A stretch of 64,000 nucleotides of DNA from Thermococcus gammatolerans EJ3 (GTDB lineage: Archaea; Methanobacteriota_B; Thermococci; Thermococcales; Thermococcaceae). The notes beneath the pieces were generated by a model. The model was not told the origin of the DNA. It saw only the letters and a program-made list of their open reading frames with translations, and ran no database searches. Of this stretch, positions 56,918 to 64,000 are shown one piece after another. The stretch's first letter is position 1. Every line of letters begins with the position of its first letter. The position numbers and the translations under genes were made by a program. The stretch is taken from positions 186,001-250,000 of the forward strand of contig NC_012804.1 in the NCBI RefSeq assembly GCF_000022365.1, read 5' to 3'.

Positions 56918-57008
56918 CACCAAAGGTTCAAAACTCCCCTCTCGTTTTCAACTTTTGGTTTTGGAAATCTATAAAGGCTCCAAATACCGAGAAAAAGCGG
57001 TGAAAGCC

Positions 57009-59327
57009 ATGAAGGCCTACCGTATTCACGTTCAGGGAATAGTTCAGGCCGTTGGATTCCGGCCGTTCATCTATAGAATAGCTCACGAGCACAACCTGAG
57101 GGGTTACGTCAAGAACCTTGGGGATGCGGGAGTCGAGATAGTCGTTGAGGGACGGGAGGAGGACATAGAGGCCTTCATACGGGACATCCACCGCAAGAAG
57201 CCCCCGCTCGCGAGGATTGATAGGCTTGAGAAGAAAGAAATCCCGCCCCAGGGTTTTCCGGAGTTCTACATCGAGAAGAGCTCAAAGGGTGGAAGGGGAG
57301 GGGACTCGATAATCCCTCCTGACATAGCGATCTGCGAGGACTGCCTGAGGGAGCTCTTCGACCCGACGAACAAGCGCTATATGTACCCGTTCATCGTCTG
57401 CACCAACTGCGGGCCGAGGTTCACAATCATCGAGGACCTGCCATACGACCGCGAGAACACCACGATGCGCGAGTTTCCCATGTGCGACTTCTGCAGGAGC
57501 GAGTACGAGGACCCGCTTAACAGACGCTACCACGCCGAGCCGATAGCCTGTCCCGTCTGCGGGCCGAGTTACCGTCTCTACACGAGCGACGGGGAGGAAA
57601 TTACTGGAGACCCACTGAGAAAGGCGGCGGAGCTGATAGACAGGGGCTACATCGTCGCCATCAAGGGAATCGGTGGCATTCACTTAGCGTGCGACGCGAC
57701 CAACGAGGAGGTCGTTGCAGAGCTGAGGAAGAGGACCTTCAGGCCCCAGAAGCCCTTCGCTATAATGGCCGATAGCCTTGAGACGGTCAGAAGCTTCGCC
57801 TACGTGAGCAGGGAGGAAGAGGAGGAGTTAACCAGCTATAGAAGACCAATCATAACGCTCCGCAAGAGGGAGCCCTTTCCCCTGCCCGAGAACCTTGCGC
57901 CCGGTCTGCATACAATCGGCGTCATGTTGCCTTACGCGGGAACGCACTACATACTCTTCCACTGGAGCAAAACGAAGGTTTACGTTATGACCTCAGCCAA
58001 CTACCCGGGAATGCCGATGGTCAAGGACAACGAGAGGGCCTTTGAAGAGCTGAGGGATATGGCCGACTACCTGCTCCTCCACAACAGGAAGATACTCAAC
58101 CGGGCGGACGACAGCGTGATTCGCTTCGTCGACGGAAGGAGGGCAGTGATAAGGAGGAGCAGAGGTTTCGTGCCACTGCCGATAGAGATTCCCTTCAACT
58201 ACCGCGGTTTAGCCGTTGGCGCCGAACTTATGAACGCCTTCGGCGTGGCCAAGAACGGGAAGGTCTATCCTAGCCAGTACATCGGCAACACGGGGAAGGT
58301 CGAGGTTCTTGAGTTCATGAGGGAAGCGATAGAGCACTTCAAGAGAATCCTAAGGGTTAAGGAGTTCGATTTAATCGTCGCCGACCTCCACCCGACCTAC
58401 AACACCACAAAACTCGCTATGGAGCTTGCCAACGAGATGGGGGTTGAGCTCCTCCAGGTTCAGCACCACTACGCCCACATAGCGAGCGTTCTGGCCGAGA
58501 AGAACCTCGAATCAGCTGTGGGAATAGCCGTTGATGGAGTCGGCTACGGGACGGATGGAAACGTTTGGGGTGGTGAGGTGCTCTATCTGGGCTATGAGGA
58601 CGTTGAAAGACTGGCGCACATAGACTACTATCCTCTCCCGGGCGGGGATTTGGCGAGCTATTACCCGCTCAGGGCTCTTATGGGAATACTGAGCAAGGTT
58701 TATGGCATAGACGCGCTTGAAGGGGTCATAAGGAAGTGCTGTCCGAAGGCGATAGAAAGCTTAAAGTACGGCGAGGTTGAGTTCTCGGTCGCTTTGAACC
58801 AGCTCGCCAAGGGCATAAACCTCGCCTACGCTTCCTCGACGGGCAGGGTTCTGGATGCTTTCGCGGTTCTGCTCAACGTGGCCTACAGAAGGCATTACGA
58901 GGGTGAACCTGCAATGAAGCTCGAGAGCTTTGCCATGAAGGGCAAGAACGACCTCGGCTTTACCGTCCCGATTGAAGGCGAGCTGATAAGGGTTGAAGAG
59001 CTCTTCACTCAGGCTCTCGATGTCCTCGAAAAAGCCTCGCCAGCTGACATAGCTTACTCGGTTCACCTGGCCCTCGCAAGGGCCTTTGCAGGGGTTGCCA
59101 TTGAGAAGGCCAGGGAATTCGGCGTGAAGGACGTCGTGATGAGCGGAGGTGTTGCCTACAACGAGCTGATAGTGAAAACCGTGAGGAAGGCGGTTGAGGC
59201 GTCGGGCCTTAGGTTCCACGTTACAACCGAAGTCCCGAGGGGGGACAACGGGATAAACGTCGGCCAGGCCTTCCTCGGCGGACTTTACTTAGAGGGCTAT
59301 CTGACGAAGGAGGATTTGATGCTGTGA
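57009..59327 (+). CDS. hypF: Carbamoyltransferase HypF
   Basis: 772 residues from ATG 57009 with GCGGTGAAAGCC before it. Acylphosphatase domain (about 1-90, VQAVGFRPFIYRIA), two zinc fingers (CEDCLREL...CTNCGPRF; CDFCRSEY...CPVCGPSY), YrdC-like domain (about 200-380) and a Kae1-like ATPase part (HHYAHIASV, GVGYGTDG, MSGGVAYNELI). Makes the carbamoyl group that HypE turns into cyanide. Confidence 0.97.
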   Translation: MKAYRIHVQGIVQAVGFRPFIYRIAHEHNLRGYVKNLGDAGVEIVVEGREEDIEAFIRDIHRKKPPLARIDRLEKKEIPPQGFPEFYIEKSSKGGRGGDSIIPPDIAICEDCLRELFDPTNKRYMYPFIVCTNCGPRFTIIEDLPYDRENTTMREFPMCDFCRSEYEDPLNRRYHAEPIACPVCGPSYRLYTSDGEEITGDPLRKAAELIDRGYIVAIKGIGGIHLACDATNEEVVAELRKRTFRPQKPFAIMADSLETVRSFAYVSREEEEELTSYRRPIITLRKREPFPLPENLAPGLHTIGVMLPYAGTHYILFHWSKTKVYVMTSANYPGMPMVKDNERAFEELRDMADYLLLHNRKILNRADDSVIRFVDGRRAVIRRSRGFVPLPIEIPFNYRGLAVGAELMNAFGVAKNGKVYPSQYIGNTGKVEVLEFMREAIEHFKRILRVKEFDLIVADLHPTYNTTKLAMELANEMGVELLQVQHHYAHIASVLAEKNLESAVGIAVDGVGYGTDGNVWGGEVLYLGYEDVERLAHIDYYPLPGGDLASYYPLRALMGILSKVYGIDALEGVIRKCCPKAIESLKYGEVEFSVALNQLAKGINLAYASSTGRVLDAFAVLLNVAYRRHYEGEPAMKLESFAMKGKNDLGFTVPIEGELIRVEELFTQALDVLEKASPADIAYSVHLALARAFAGVAIEKAREFGVKDVVMSGGVAYNELIVKTVRKAVEASGLRFHVTTEVPRGDNGINVGQAFLGGLYLEGYLTKEDLML

Positions 59328-59369
59328 AGGTTTAAGTGTGGAACGACCCAAATAGATGCGGTGGGAGTC

Positions 59370-59612
59370 ATGGGGAAGGTCATCACGATTAGGGTTCCGG
59401 ACTGGATTGGCGACGACTTCATCAAACGGATAGAGCGTATGGTTGAAGAAGAGATAGAGAGGGCCTTCGCCTCCGGTAGGGTGGATAGGGAGACGTACCT
59501 CCGTTTCGTCGAGACCTATAGCACTACCAAGGACGTTCTCCTCGAAAACGATGAGGAACTGCTCGCTGAGATGAGAAAAAAGGAAAAGGCGAGGATAAAT
59601 GACAGTTATTGA
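59370..59612 (+). CDS. VapB-like antitoxin
   Basis: 80 residues from ATG 59370 with GGTGGGAGTC. Short beta start (KVITIRVPDWIGDDFIKRIE) then helices with the RETYLRF segment, in line with small archaeal antitoxins. Overlaps the PIN gene by 14 bases. It stands just after hypF. Confidence 0.8.
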   Translation: MGKVITIRVPDWIGDDFIKRIERMVEEEIERAFASGRVDRETYLRFVETYSTTKDVLLENDEELLAEMRKKEKARINDSY

Positions 59613-59925
59613 CACCAACGTGGTCATGAGACGAGTCAAGACAGGAGAAGAAATATCGGAAAACATCACGGAGGTCACTGCCGTTGAGTATCCTCCCGTT
59701 TTAAGCTATCGAAAGTTTAACGGAGAAATCCTCCTGATAACACGCAGGACAGTGGCGATAGCCATAGAGCTCCAGAGAAAGCTTAGAGAAATTGGAAAAC
59801 CAAAGCAGTTCGCGGACCTTATGATAGCGGCCATTTGTATAGCCAACGGCGAGAAGCTCATAACTTATGATTCCGATTTCAAGGACATCGCTGATGTTTC
59901 AGAACTGGAGGTGGAGGTTCTCTAA
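59599..59925 (+). CDS. Short VapC-type PIN toxin
   Basis: 108 residues, shorter than the usual 125-150. First Asp in VIDTNVVMRRV, Glu in VTAVEYPP, Asp in KQFADLMIAAIC, and Asp pair in ITYDSDFKD, so the catalytic set is complete but the middle helices are trimmed. Likely an RNase paired with the preceding antitoxin. Confidence 0.82.
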   Translation: MTVIDTNVVMRRVKTGEEISENITEVTAVEYPPVLSYRKFNGEILLITRRTVAIAIELQRKLREIGKPKQFADLMIAAICIANGEKLITYDSDFKDIADVSELEVEVL

Positions 59926-60251
59926 TGCCCGTAATCCCGAGGGAAGAGCTCCTCGAAATCCTACGCGAGGTGAAGGAAAGGCTGAGAGATATCCTCGGCG
60001 ACGACTTAGTCGAGGTCATCCTCTTCGGCTCGTACGCGAGGGGTGAGGCAAGGGAAGACAGCGACGTTGACGTTTTAGTCGTAGTCAGGAGAAGGGTAAC
60101 ACTCGAAGAGTACGACAGACTCAGTGAAATTACAGAGAAATACGTTCTGGAGAAAGGGTTAGTTATCTCGCTCATCGTTTATCCTATCAGTCCGGGAATG
60201 GAACACGACCCGCTGATTCAGAACGTTCACGTGGAGGGTATCAAAGTATGA
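59925..60251 (+). CDS. MNT-type nucleotidyltransferase antitoxin
   Basis: 108 residues. VILFGSYARGEAREDSDVDVLVV holds the GSxARG and DxD motifs of minimal nucleotidyltransferases. Start overlaps the PIN stop by one base and its end overlaps the HEPN gene by four. In MNT-HEPN pairs it neutralises the HEPN toxin, in known cases by modifying it. Confidence 0.88.
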   Translation: MPVIPREELLEILREVKERLRDILGDDLVEVILFGSYARGEAREDSDVDVLVVVRRRVTLEEYDRLSEITEKYVLEKGLVISLIVYPISPGMEHDPLIQNVHVEGIKV

Positions 60252-60640
60252 ACAAATACGAGGAAATGCTGAAAAAAGCCCACGAGAGTCTTGAGGCGTC
60301 GAAAACGTTGCTGGAGAAGGGATTTTATGCCTTCGCGCTCTCACGGGCCTATTACACGATGTTCTACTGCGCCGAGGCGATTCTGCTGACAAAGGGAATA
60401 AGCGTCTCAAAGCACTCTGCAGTCATAGCACTCTTCGGCAGGGAGTTCGTGAAGACCGGCGAAGTTCCCCACAAGTTTTTCACGCACCTTCGCACCGCGT
60501 TTAATCTCAGACAGACCGCGGATTACTCCTTCGTGGTTGATATAACCGAGGAAGAGGCGCGCGAAAACATAAGACGCGCCGAAGAATTCCTTGGATTTAC
60601 GAGGAGCTACCTCTCATCGAAAGGCTTTCTGGAGGGTTGA
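60248..60640 (+). CDS. HEPN-domain toxin
   Basis: 130 residues, all helical. Typical SRAYYTMFYCAEAILL helix and long C-terminal helices ending EEARENIRRAEEFL. Partner of the MNT gene before it. A clean R-x4-6-H ribonuclease motif is not obvious, so it may be of the MNT-linked non-classical HEPN type. Lies directly before hypE. Confidence 0.85.
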   Translation: MNKYEEMLKKAHESLEASKTLLEKGFYAFALSRAYYTMFYCAEAILLTKGISVSKHSAVIALFGREFVKTGEVPHKFFTHLRTAFNLRQTADYSFVVDITEEEARENIRRAEEFLGFTRSYLSSKGFLEG

Positions 60641-60642
60641 AA

Positions 60643-61659
60643 ATGGGTGAAAAGATAAAGCTCGAACACGGTGCTGGCGGGGAAATAATGGAGGAACTCC
60701 TGAGAAACGTCATACTGAAGACCCTAACACTGAAGAGCGCGGGTGGAATAGGGCTGGACGCTCTGGACGACGGGGCGACAATACCCTTTGGCGATAAGTA
60801 CATAGTCTTTACGATAGACGGCCACACGGTCAAACCGCTCTTCTTCCCGGGTGGAGATATAGGAAGGCTCGCGGTTAGTGGAACAGTCAATGACTTGGCG
60901 GTGATGGGGGCCAAGCCCTTGGCCTTGGCCAACTCGATGATTATTGGAGAAGGCCTCGATATGGAAGTCCTTGAGAGGGTTCTCCGCTCGATGGACGAAA
61001 CCGCCAGAGAAGTTCCCGTTCCAATAGTCACGGGCGACACCAAGGTGGTCGAAGAGCCGATAGAGATGTTCGTGATTACCGCGGGGGTTGGAATCGCGGA
61101 GAGGCCGATAAGCGACGCCGGGGCGAAGGTTGGGGATGTAGTCCTCGTCAGCGGGACGATAGGCGACCACGGGATAGCGCTGATGAGCCACAGGGAGGGG
61201 ATAGCCTTCGAGACCGAGCTAAAGAGCGACGTAGCTCCCATATGGGAGGTCGTTGAAGCCGTCGCCAAGGCCATTGGCTGGGAAAATATACACGCGATGA
61301 AGGACCCGACAAGGGCCGGGCTTAGCAACGCCCTCAACGAGATTGCCCGTAAGAGCAACGTCGGAATCCTCGTGAGGGAAGATGCAATACCCGTGAAGCC
61401 CGAGGTGAGGGCCGCGAGCGAGATGTTGGGAATCAGCCCCTACGATGTTGCGAACGAGGGGAAAGTGGTTATGGTCGTCGCCAGGGAGTATGCGGAGGAA
61501 GCCCTTGAGGCAATGAGGAAAACGGAGAGAGGGAAAGACGCGGCGATAATAGGGGAGGTAATAGAAGAATACAGGGGGAAAGTTCTCTTAGAGACCGGAA
61601 TCGGCGGAAAGAGATTTATGGAGCCGCCCGAAGGCGACCCCGTGCCGAGGATATGTTGA
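60643..61659 (+). CDS. hypE: Hydrogenase maturation protein HypE
   Basis: 338 residues from ATG 60643 with GGAGGG upstream. LEHGAGGEIMEELL, GLDALDDGATI, GDTKVVE and the tail ending PRIC are HypE marks; the final Cys carries the carbamoyl that is dehydrated to thiocyanate. PurM-like ATP-binding fold. Two bases after the HEPN stop, so it shares their transcript. Confidence 0.97.
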   Translation: MGEKIKLEHGAGGEIMEELLRNVILKTLTLKSAGGIGLDALDDGATIPFGDKYIVFTIDGHTVKPLFFPGGDIGRLAVSGTVNDLAVMGAKPLALANSMIIGEGLDMEVLERVLRSMDETAREVPVPIVTGDTKVVEEPIEMFVITAGVGIAERPISDAGAKVGDVVLVSGTIGDHGIALMSHREGIAFETELKSDVAPIWEVVEAVAKAIGWENIHAMKDPTRAGLSNALNEIARKSNVGILVREDAIPVKPEVRAASEMLGISPYDVANEGKVVMVVAREYAEEALEAMRKTERGKDAAIIGEVIEEYRGKVLLETGIGGKRFMEPPEGDPVPRIC

Positions 61660-61722
61660 GCCGGGTGATTTTGGGCTTTTTGCTTTCATTTTCTGAAAAA
61701 CAGATAAAGGGGGATGGAAAGG

Positions 61723-62718
61723 TCACTCCTCCGGCTTTGGAAGCGTGACCTCGACGCCGAGGACCTTCCACATGGCCTTTATCTGCTCGCGGAGCTGGTC
61801 GATTGCCTCTGGCCTCTTGAAGAGGTGCTTGAACCTGCCCTGCAACTTAAGGTACTCCTCTATGGGTTTCTTGAACTCGATGGCAACTACTTTGCCTCCC
61901 TCGCGCTTGACCTTCGCGCCTCCTCCTGGGCTCTGTATCTTGATGTTGTGGAAGTCGCCGTTCTCGATCTCGAAGAGTGGCCATATTCCAGTCTCGATGG
62001 CGAGCCTAGCTATTTCAACGCCCTTCTCGAGCGGGCTCTTCCATCCGGTCGGGCAAGTACAGTGAACCTGGACGAAGGCCGGGCCGTCGACCTTAGCGGC
62101 CTTCTTCATCTTCCTGACGAAGTCGAAGGGGTTGCCTATGCTCGCGGTGGCGACGTATGGAACCTGGTGGGCCGCAGCAATGAGGGCGACCCACTTCTTG
62201 GGCTTGTCCTCACCGATGGAGTACTTGCCGGGAGGTGAGGTGGTCGTCCAGGCTCCGTAGGGGGTAGAGCTTGAGCGCTGAATTCCCGTGTTCATGTAGG
62301 CCTCGTTGTCGTACATCAGGTAAACGACGTTGTGTCTCCTCTCGAGCATACCGCTGAGGGCCTGAAGGCCTATGTCGGCGGTACCACCGTCACCGCCTAT
62401 GGCAAGTATCTTGCCCTTGAGTCCCTTCTTCTTCCAGGCGGCCTCAATACCGCTCGCGGCGGCGGCCGCGTTCTCAAAGGCTACGTGCACCCATGGAACC
62501 TTCCAGGCGGTGTAGGGGAAGACCGCCGAAACGACCTCCATACATCCCGTGGCCTGGGCTATGGCGAAGGCGTTCGGGTCGCCGTACTTTTCCTCCATAG
62601 CCTCGCTGAAGGCCTTTGTGGCGAGCTTAAGAGCGATTGCACAGCCACAGCCGGCACACGCGGCGTGACCGGGCGCCCAGTACTCGCGAGTTGTGATAGG
62701 GGGCTTCCTAACGGCCAT
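61723..62718 (-). CDS. porB: Pyruvate:ferredoxin oxidoreductase beta subunit
   Basis: 331 residues from ATG 62718 with GAGGTGATGAAG. Very close to the known Pyrococcus Por[16 protein letters not shown], thiamine diphosphate motif [34 protein letters not shown], and CTCPTGW. Oxidatively decarboxylates pyruvate to acetyl-CoA, feeding the ADP-forming synthetase. Last gene of the por unit. Confidence 0.96.
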   Translation of the reverse strand: MAVRKPPITTREYWAPGHAACAGCGCAIALKLATKAFSEAMEEKYGDPNAFAIAQATGCMEVVSAVFPYTAWKVPWVHVAFENAAAAASGIEAAWKKKGLKGKILAIGGDGGTADIGLQALSGMLERRHNVVYLMYDNEAYMNTGIQRSSSTPYGAWTTTSPPGKYSIGEDKPKKWVALIAAAHQVPYVATASIGNPFDFVRKMKKAAKVDGPAFVQVHCTCPTGWKSPLEKGVEIARLAIETGIWPLFEIENGDFHNIKIQSPGGGAKVKREGGKVVAIEFKKPIEEYLKLQGRFKHLFKRPEAIDQLREQIKAMWKVLGVEVTLPKPEE

Positions 62719-62728
62719 CTTCATCACC

Positions 62729-63913
62729 TCACAGTATCTCCTTCCTGAGGCCTATCCAGTTGACCTCCTCAAACTCCTCTCCATTGAGGGCCTTCTGCGC
62801 TATAGCCAGGGCCTCGTCGAGGTTCTGGAACGTGACGTCCCTGCCACCGAGACCGACGATGTAGTCGATGATAATCGGCTTCTCCTTCTCGTTTATCAGG
62901 GCCCTGCTGAAGTCCTGGAAGAGGGCTCCTCCAACGCTGAAGGTGACGTTCTTCTCGAGGAGAGCCAGAACCTTGGCCTTCTTAGCCAAAGCGCGGACTT
63001 CCTCAATCGGGAACGGGCGGTAAACGGTGAGCTTCGCCGCTCCGGCCTTGATGCCCTTCTCGCGGAGGTGGTCAACGTACTCCTTGACGGTTCCGGCGAG
63101 TGAGCCCATCGTGACGAAGATTATCTCGGCGTCATCTGTGCGGTACTCCTCGACCTTCTGGTACTTTCTACCAAAGCGCTTCTCGAACTCGGCAAAGGCT
63201 TCATCTATGACCTTCCTCGCGTTCTCGTTGGCCTCCCAGACGGTGTAGCGGGCCTCCATGTAGTGGGCTGGGAACGCTAAAGTACCCTGGGTTATGGGCC
63301 TCTTCGGGTCAACGTAGGCGTGCTTGGGCTCGTACTCGCCGAGGAACTCGTCAACTACCTCCTGGTCCGGAATCTCGACGGGCTCGACGGTGTGGGTGAG
63401 GATGAACGCGTCGAAGCCAACCATCGCCGGGAGGAGAACGCGCTCGTCCTCGGCGACCTTGTAGGCTATCAGGATGAGATCCAAAGCTTCCTGGTTGTTC
63501 TCGGCGTAGAACTGGAGCCAGCCGGTGTCGCGCTCGCTTATGCTGTCCTGCCAGTCGTTCCAGATGTTAATCGGAGCGCTAAGAGAGCGGTTTCCAATTG
63601 CCATGACTATCGGAAGACGCATTCCAGCGGCGATGAAGAGCACCTCGTGCATCAGAGCCAGACCCTGCGAAGCGGTCGCGGTGAAGGTTCTGACGCCAGC
63701 GGCGGAAGCACCGACGCAGGCTGAAATGGCCGAGTGCTCGCTCTCGACCTTGATGAACTCCGCATCGAGCTCGCCGTTAGCGACGAACTCGCTGATCTTC
63801 TCGGGAACTAGGGTTGACGGTGTAATCGGGAAGGCCGCTATGACCTTCGGCTTGGCAAGCTTCGCGGCCCACGCAGCGGCTTCGTTCGCCTTCATAACGG
63901 TTCTAATCGGCAT
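62729..63913 (-). CDS. porA: Pyruvate:ferredoxin oxidoreductase alpha subunit
   Basis: 394 residues. Opens [20 protein letters not shown], with [33 protein letters not shown] and [20 protein letters not shown] of the pyrimidine-binding domain of PFOR. Ten bases before porB and after porD, with GGTGGTGAAAG before the ATG. Confidence 0.96.
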   Translation of the reverse strand: MPIRTVMKANEAAAWAAKLAKPKVIAAFPITPSTLVPEKISEFVANGELDAEFIKVESEHSAISACVGASAAGVRTFTATASQGLALMHEVLFIAAGMRLPIVMAIGNRSLSAPINIWNDWQDSISERDTGWLQFYAENNQEALDLILIAYKVAEDERVLLPAMVGFDAFILTHTVEPVEIPDQEVVDEFLGEYEPKHAYVDPKRPITQGTLAFPAHYMEARYTVWEANENARKVIDEAFAEFEKRFGRKYQKVEEYRTDDAEIIFVTMGSLAGTVKEYVDHLREKGIKAGAAKLTVYRPFPIEEVRALAKKAKVLALLEKNVTFSVGGALFQDFSRALINEKEKPIIIDYIVGLGGRDVTFQNLDEALAIAQKALNGEEFEEVNWIGLRKEIL

Positions 63914-63924
63914 CTTTCACCACC

Positions 63925-64000
63925 TCACTTGCTCTCCCTAACCATAACTATAGCATCGGTCGGGCACTCGTTCGCGCAGATTCCACAACCCTTACAGTAG
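63925..64000 (-). CDS. porD: Pyruvate:ferredoxin oxidoreductase delta subunit, C-terminal end only
   Basis: The last 25 codons are visible, reading YCKGCGICANECPTDAIVMV and then a short tail, a 4Fe-4S ferredoxin motif. Position upstream of porA fits PorD. The N-terminal part lies beyond the window. Confidence 0.85.
   Translation of the reverse strand, partial: YCKGCGICANECPTDAIVMVRESK

Noticed and set aside
55742-56923. 393-codon minus-strand frame opposite hypD
   Set aside because: Exact complement of hypD with no ribosome site and a low-complexity, His/Leu/Val-rich composition typical of antisense frames.

Overview
The window comes from a hyperthermophilic archaeon of the order Thermococcales, most likely a Thermococcus of the GC-richer group. 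This rests on several sequence features: an archaeal TFE gene, a TrpRS of the Pyrococcus/Thermococcus type, a KlbA ATPase carrying an intein, ADP-forming acetyl-CoA synthetase alpha subunit, pyruvate:ferredoxin oxidoreductase as separate small subunits, and a CRISPR repeat ending in the ATTGAAAG tag. Genes are densely packed with stop/start overlaps. Ribosome binding sites are mostly GGTGA or GAGGTG, and TATA boxes resemble TTTATA or TTAAA. No tRNA or rRNA gene was seen.

Layout. Positions 1-6.8 kb (minus): a type II/IV secretion or pilus-like operon (TadC-like membrane protein cut by the window edge, KlbA ATPase with a 522-residue intein, two accessory membrane or exported proteins). 6.9-9.8 kb (plus): TIGR04076-like protein, circularly permuted GTPase, tRNA m2G6 methyltransferase and a small anchored protein. 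9.8-15 kb: phosphate transport operon pstS-(TIM-barrel isomerase)-pstC-pstA-pstB-phoU. 15.1-17 kb: two tandem paralogous membrane proteins. 17-22.3 kb: trpS, a DUF234-type ATPase, a VapBC pair, a drug/metabolite transporter and a metallo-hydrolase. 22.4-22.94 kb: a nine-repeat CRISPR array read on the minus strand, with its leader to the right and no cas genes in view. 23.4-28 kb: ADP-forming acetyl-CoA synthetase alpha subunit, two ArsR-like regulators flanking a DUF211 gene, and a secreted alpha-amylase under a TGM-like operator. 28.2-37.1 kb: a low-GC membrane protein, NAD(P)HX repair enzyme, macrodomain protein, tfe plus DUF2110, a membrane protein, a candidate GC-rich ncRNA, Mrp ATPase and AMP-forming acetyl-CoA synthetase.

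From 37.4 to 61.7 kb the window is essentially a nickel-hydrogenase and formate region. It holds a CooC-like ATPase, nikR, hypA, a Mrp-type hypB and a hydrogenase maturation protease. These are followed by a formate hydrogenlyase operon on the minus strand: fdhA, an electron-transfer FeS subunit, two antiporter-like membrane subunits, an HycD-like subunit, the fused NuoC/D-like NiFe large subunit, an FeS subunit and the small subunit. Downstream lie mobA (guanylyltransferase for the Fdh cofactor) and nucleotidyltransferase genes. Upstream lie a TetR regulator, a DUF302 gene and hypC-like/hypC/hypD/hypF/hypE. A VapBC pair and an MNT-HEPN pair are lodged between hypF and hypE. The window ends in porB-porA-porD (minus).

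As one system, formate is oxidised by FdhA, electrons pass through FeS subunits to the membrane [NiFe] hydrogenase, and H2 evolution can drive ion translocation through the antiporter-like subunits. The hyp, nikR and protease genes supply and process the NiFe centre. Three TGAC-N6-GTCA sites at the predicted start sites of fdhA, the TetR gene and the DUF302 gene suggest one small TetR regulon over the formate hydrogenlyase. The most notable items are this regulon, a HypC paralogue that lacks the essential Cys2 beside a normal HypC, the toxin-antitoxin island inside the hyp operon, the Ala1-type KlbA intein, and a possible NikR element beside the TATA boxes of hypA and the CooC-like gene.
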